A DNA stretch of 9,963 bases from Burkholderiales bacterium (GTDB lineage Bacteria > Pseudomonadota > Gammaproteobacteria > Burkholderiales > Burkholderiaceae_A): the NCBI GenBank assembly GCA_030834045.1, contig JAURFZ010000046.1, positions 1 through 9,963 on the forward strand, given 5' to 3'. Positions 6,707 through 9,963 of the stretch are shown here, piece by piece. The notes below the pieces were generated by a model. That model did not search any database. It was not told the DNA's origin and worked only from the letters and a program-made list of their open reading frames with translations. Every line of letters starts with the position of its first letter. Position 1 is the first letter of the stretch. A program made the translations under genes and the position numbers.

Positions 6707-7833
6707 CCCTGCTCCTTCTCAAAACGGCGCATATAGCCCACCAGGGCCTCCACGCCCTCAAGCGGCATAGCGTTGTAAAGACTGGCGCGCAAGCCCCCTA
6801 CCGCCTTGTGGCCTTTTAAGTTTAATAGGCCACTGGCCTGGGCGCCTTTAAGAAACGGCTCGTAGAGCCTGTCGTCAGTTAAAAAGAATGGGATGTTCAT
6901 AAACGACCGGTTGGCCTGATGCACCCTGGACGAGTAGAAGTCGGAGCCATCAATAAGCGCGTAGACGAGCCCGGCCTTTTTTGCATTCACCTCGCCCATG
7001 GCCGCAACACCGCCCTGCGTCTTCAGCCAGTCAAAGACCAGGCCAGCAACGTAAATGGCAAAGGTGGAAGGCGTGTTGAGCAAGGAATTGTTCTCAAGAA
7101 CTTTTCGGTAATCGAAGACCGAGGGGCAGATGGCCATGGCCTGTGGTGCATGCTCTTCGATAAGACTACGCTTTAAGATAACAAAGGTGAGGCCCGAGGG
7201 GCCAATATTTTTCTGGGCCCCGCCATAGGCAAGCGCAATGCCGCTGAAATCCATGGGCCTTGAAAGAATATGCGAGGACATGTCCACCACCAACGGAACT
7301 TTGTTTAGCCCGAGGCCTGCCATGTCAGGCCACTGGTGGTACTCCACCCCGCCAATGGTCTCGTTTCCACAAATATGAAGGTAGGCCGCCTGCTCGCGAG
7401 GCGACCACTGCGAGACGGGCGGCACATAGCCAAAGCTCGCGACCTCCCCCCACTCGGGCTCTGCCGAAGCCACAACGTGACTATCACCGTATTTTTTTGT
7501 CTCGGCAATGGACTTCGCCGACCAGTGGCCGGTATGAACAAAATCGGCCTTCGGATTCTTTGCAAGAAGGTTCATCGGCACGATGGCATTTTGTGCTGTG
7601 GCCCCACCCTGCATAAAAAGCACCTCGAAATCATCATCAAGGCCAAGAAGCTCTTTCAGATCGGCAATGGCCTGCTCATGAATGCCAGTAAATAACGGGC
7701 CTCGATGGGTCATTTCCATAACCGACATGCCGCTGCCCCCCCAGCTCAGCATCTGCTCCGCAGCCTTTTCAAGCACGGGCTCTGGCAGGGCGGCAGGCCC
7801 GGGGGCAAAGTTATAGGGTCGTTTCGAAGTCAT
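6703..7833 (-). CDS. serC: Phosphoserine aminotransferase
   Basis: The 376-residue protein is a PLP enzyme that forms O-phosphoserine from 3-phosphohydroxypyruvate and glutamate; it also acts on 4-phosphohydroxythreonine in pyridoxal phosphate synthesis. Signatures are the N-terminal YNFAPGPAALPEPVL (7-21), MTHRGPLF (41-48), the cofactor loop QGGATAQNAIVPMNLL (75-90), the TGHWSAKS segment (101-108), PLP lysine K208 in AYGGAQKNIGPSG, and LLNTPSTFAIY (241-251). Length is close to the usual 360 residues. The start is the only Met near the conserved N-terminus, but the bases before it (minus CCCTCCCACC) hold no Shine-Dalgarno. The TGA stop overlaps the pheA start by 4 bp. It follows the AEC permease after 57 bp, whereas serC follows gyrA directly in many betaproteobacteria. 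Confidence 0.97.
   Translation of the reverse strand: MTSKRPYNFAPGPAALPEPVLEKAAEQMLSWGGSGMSVMEMTHRGPLFTGIHEQAIADLKELLGLDDDFEVLFMQGGATAQNAIVPMNLLAKNPKADFVHTGHWSAKSIAETKKYGDSHVVASAEPEWGEVASFGYVPPVSQWSPREQAAYLHICGNETIGGVEYHQWPDMAGLGLNKVPLVVDMSSHILSRPMDFSGIALAYGGAQKNIGPSGLTFVILKRSLIEEHAPQAMAICPSVFDYRKVLENNSLLNTPSTFAIYVAGLVFDWLKTQGGVAAMGEVNAKKAGLVYALIDGSDFYSSRVHQANRSFMNIPFFLTDDRLYEPFLKGAQASGLLNLKGHKAVGGLRASLYNAMPLEGVEALVGYMRRFEKEQG
6712..6718 (-). promoter_or_regulatory. Shine-Dalgarno for pheA within the serC 3' end
   Basis: The minus strand reads GAAGGAG, five bases before the pheA ATG at 6706. It is the clearest ribosome binding site in the window. It lies inside the last codons of serC, so ribosomes ending serC can restart on pheA; independent initiation is also possible. 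It fixes the pheA start. Confidence 0.75.
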
Positions 7834-7890
7834 GGTGGGAGGGTCACTCTATCGACATAAGGCCTTAGGTTACAGGGTCGCTCAAACGCG
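7834..7890 (-). other. 57-bp spacer between the permease and serC
   Basis: This is the longest gap in the gyrA-to-aroA part of the cluster. It contains the 8-bp palindrome AAGGCCTT (7859-7866). I see no T tract after a hairpin and no strong promoter hexamers. A TTGAGC near its upstream end could be a -35 element, but no good -10 follows at the right spacing. A serC promoter here is possible but not supported. Confidence 0.35.
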
Positions 7891-8844
7891 TTAAGAAAAC
7901 GGCCCAGGGAAAAGAGACAGCACATAGGGTAGCGAAAATGCTGCTACTGCGGTGGTTGCCACCACGGCTGTTGCACTAATGCTCACACCCTGGTTGTACC
8001 GCTGGGCAAGAAGGTAGGGGTTTGCTCCCGAGGGCATCGCCGCAAGACTGGTAAGAACGGCGATGGTTAAAGGCTCCGCCTGAAAAATAAAACGACTGCC
8101 CAGGTAGACGATAAGAGGGTGAATAACCAGTTTCAGAAGCACAGCCGGCCCCACGGCACGGGGCTCGATCTGTCCACGTGAGTGATAGACCGTGGCACCC
8201 AAAAGAACGAGGCAGCAGGGAACGGCCACCTGCCCCATCGACAAAAGCGTGGAGTCAAGCAACACGGGCAGCTCAATTTGCAAAAAGCTCACGAAGACAC
8301 CCAGAAAAATAGGCACGACCACCGGATGCAAGAGGGCCGACTGGGCGAGCTGCCGCGCAGTCATTAGCCGGCTGCGTCGCGAACGGTTCTTGGCAAGCAT
8401 TTCGTAGCCCAGCACCGAGGTGGTTAGAAGCACCAAGGAATGCATGGTGACCACGGTAAGCAGAATGACAAGGCCTTCGGGCCCATAGAAAAGCTTGACC
8501 ACTGGAATGCCGATGATGATGGAATTGGCAAAGGTGGAGGCAAGCGCCAAAGAGACGGCCGGACCTCGTTGGCTGGGGTCGGACACAATGCGCGGCGAGC
8601 GTTGCGCCCAGAAAAAGGCCAGCGCATAGGTGAGCATGGTGAGCGACAGGTAATTGAAAATGGGCAGCAGGCTTAGGGCATTGAAGTCGACCGTGGCCAT
8701 GGTTCGAAAAAGCAAGGCCGGCAGAAAGACCTTAAGCACAAGGTTGGAAAAGGACTGGGTTGAGACCTCGTCAATCCAGCCCAGACGCGCCACAAGCAGG
8801 CCCACCCCCACGAGGAGGAAGACCTGCAAAAGGGCGTCGGTCAT
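7891..8844 (-). CDS. AEC-family (auxin efflux carrier-like) permease
   Basis: The 317-residue protein is almost entirely hydrophobic, with about ten predicted membrane helices (for example residues 4-20, 32-52, 58-79 and on to a last one near 290-312). A hydrophilic loop rich in Arg, Lys and Ser (NRSRRSRLMTARQ) splits it into two halves of five. FANSIIIGIPV in the first half and AAMPSGANPYLLAQ in the second match the conserved helix-break motifs of the AEC family (TC 2.A.69). Bacterial members export or take up small organic acids such as malate or malonate; the substrate here cannot be read from sequence. Its ATG overlaps the gyrA TGA by 4 bp (ATGA), so it is probably translated by coupling to gyrA. 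An AGGA directly touches the start codon, too close for an ordinary Shine-Dalgarno. Confidence 0.88.
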   Translation of the reverse strand: MTDALLQVFLLVGVGLLVARLGWIDEVSTQSFSNLVLKVFLPALLFRTMATVDFNALSLLPIFNYLSLTMLTYALAFFWAQRSPRIVSDPSQRGPAVSLALASTFANSIIIGIPVVKLFYGPEGLVILLTVVTMHSLVLLTTSVLGYEMLAKNRSRRSRLMTARQLAQSALLHPVVVPIFLGVFVSFLQIELPVLLDSTLLSMGQVAVPCCLVLLGATVYHSRGQIEPRAVGPAVLLKLVIHPLIVYLGSRFIFQAEPLTIAVLTSLAAMPSGANPYLLAQRYNQGVSISATAVVATTAVAAFSLPYVLSLFPGPFS

Positions 8845-9963
8845 TCCTGGGGCGTGTTGTCGCTTGAAACCTGGTTCGAATTGTCGCCCGAGCCTTCGTT
8901 CAAGTCATCGTCTTGCTCGGCAATACGCTGTACGCCAACAAGCCGACTGCCCTGGTCCACCGAAATAAGGGTGACCCCCTGGGTTGCCCTACCAAGAGCG
9001 CGAACCTCGGCCACCCGCGTGCGCACCACAACGGCCCGGTCGGTAATCAACATAATTTCATCGGTCTCACTCACCCGACAGGCACCCACTACCCGGCCGT
9101 TTCGGGCCGATGTCTGTATGGCAATCATGCCCTTGGTGCCACGGCCATGGCGGGTGTGTTCCGAGATAAGCGTGCGCTTGCCAAAGCCATTCTCGGTTGC
9201 GGTAAGTACAAAGTCGCTTTCATTCTCGGCCACGATCATGCTGATGAGCTTCTGATCTTTCTCAAGCATCATGCCGCGCACACCGCGAGCCTCACGGCCC
9301 ATGGGTCGAACATCGCCCTCAGCAAAGCGCACGGCCTTACCAGCATTTGAGAACAACATGACGTCATGCTCACCGTTGGTAATGGCTGCGCCAATAAGGC
9401 AGTCACCTTCATCAAGCGAGCAGGCAATAATGCCGCGCTTTAAGGGGCGGGAAAACGCCGACAAGGGTGTTTTCTTAACAGTACCAAGCTCGGTCGCCAT
9501 AAAGACAAACTTGTTCTCTTCGTAGGCCTTGATGGGGAGCACAACCGTGACCTTCTCGCCGTCTTCAAGCGGCCAGACATTCACAAGAGGCTTGCCCTTC
9601 GAGGCTCGTGAGCCCTGCGGCACCTCAAAGACACGAAGCCAGTAGACACGCCCCTTGTTCGAAAAGGCAAGGATGGTGTCGTGAGTGTTGGCAATAAAGA
9701 GTTGGTCGATCCAGTCGTCTTCCTTGGTGGCCGTGGCGGTTTTGCCGCGCCCTCCGCGACGCTGCGCCTGGTACTCGCTAAGCGGCTGACTCTTTATGTA
9801 GCCGCCATGGGTCAGCGTGACCACCATCTCTTGCGGCGTAATTAAATCTTCCGTTTGAAGCTCTTCGGCATTCAACTCAATAAATGAACGGCGGGCATCC
9901 CCAAAGGCCGTGCCCACATCGTTTAGCTCGGAGGACATGATCTGGGTAATGCGCTCGGGCTTA
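8841..9963 (-). CDS. gyrA: DNA gyrase subunit A, C-terminal part (5' end beyond right edge)
   Basis: The frame enters at the right edge with KPERITQIMSSELNDVG and continues for about 373 residues; the Met at 9938 is internal, not the start. GyrA cuts and rejoins DNA during negative supercoiling. The visible part covers the end of the coiled-coil region and the whole DNA-wrapping beta-pinwheel. The GyrA-box is QRRGGRG (usually QRRGGKG), followed by blade repeats such as ANTHDTILAFSNKGRVYWLR, GEHDVMLFSNAGKAVRF and ESDFVLTATENGFGKRT. It ends in an acidic, Asn/Ser-rich tail (EQDDDLNEGSGDNSNQ), a feature that tunes supercoiling in other GyrAs. The catalytic tyrosine and quinolone-resistance region lie outside the window. 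Confidence 0.97.
   Translation of the reverse strand, partial: KPERITQIMSSELNDVGTAFGDARRSFIELNAEELQTEDLITPQEMVVTLTHGGYIKSQPLSEYQAQRRGGRGKTATATKEDDWIDQLFIANTHDTILAFSNKGRVYWLRVFEVPQGSRASKGKPLVNVWPLEDGEKVTVVLPIKAYEENKFVFMATELGTVKKTPLSAFSRPLKRGIIACSLDEGDCLIGAAITNGEHDVMLFSNAGKAVRFAEGDVRPMGREARGVRGMMLEKDQKLISMIVAENESDFVLTATENGFGKRTLISEHTRHGRGTKGMIAIQTSARNGRVVGACRVSETDEIMLITDRAVVVRTRVAEVRALGRATQGVTLISVDQGSRLVGVQRIAEQDDDLNEGSGDNSNQVSSDNTPQE

Noticed and set aside
5978..6736. 252-codon open frame on the plus strand opposite pheA
   Set aside because: It is a shadow of the complete, well-conserved PheA; no domain or ribosome binding site supports it.
7859..7866. AAGGCCTT palindrome as operator or terminator before serC
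   Set aside because: A perfect 8-mer without loop or T tract, and AGGCCT is abundant throughout the window, so it carries no specific signal.
9936..9938. Met at this position as the gyrA start
   Set aside because: The frame continues upstream to the window edge with GyrA-like sequence (KPERITQI), so this Met is internal.

Overview
The window looks like a chromosomal segment from a betaproteobacterium, most likely in or near the Burkholderiales. The gene order gyrA - serC - pheA - hisC - tyrA - aroA/cmk - rpsA is typical of beta- and gammaproteobacteria. The ribosomal protein S1 sequence, the chorismate mutase-prephenate dehydratase architecture and the aroA-cmk fusion all fit Burkholderiales. 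G+C is moderate to high (upper 50s percent by eye). I cannot assign a genus.

Every real gene lies on the minus strand, so the region is transcribed from right to left. In order of transcription: the 3' part of gyrA (right edge to 8841); a 10-helix AEC-family permease (8844-7891) that overlaps the gyrA stop by 4 bp; a 57-bp gap; serC (7833-6703); pheA (6706-5603), overlapping serC by 4 bp; a 26-bp gap; hisC (5576-4416); tyrA (4419-3517), overlapping hisC by 4 bp; a fused aroA-cmk gene (3538-1343) with a GTG start inside the end of tyrA; a 92-bp leader; and the first 416 codons of rpsA (1250 to the left edge). There are no gene-free stretches longer than 92 bp, and I see no tRNA, rRNA, CRISPR array, insertion sequence or convincing terminator.

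The genes form a 'mixed-function supraoperon'. AroA makes EPSP, the precursor of chorismate. PheA and TyrA divide chorismate/prephenate between phenylalanine and tyrosine. The HisC-family aminotransferase probably serves histidine and/or aromatic transamination, and SerC makes phosphoserine. The Cmk half of the fusion and S1 serve nucleotide metabolism and translation. Stop/start overlaps at gyrA-permease, serC-pheA, hisC-tyrA and tyrA-aroA suggest translational coupling.

I found no new defence or mobile system. The features most worth a second look are within ordinary genes: an EPSP synthase whose PEP/glyphosate loop naturally differs at the two positions altered in the laboratory 'TIPS' enzyme; two extra segments in the same enzyme, one encoded by a 12-bp tandem repeat resembling three DnaA boxes; an AEC permease inserted between gyrA and serC; and a marked excess of the palindrome AGGCCT.
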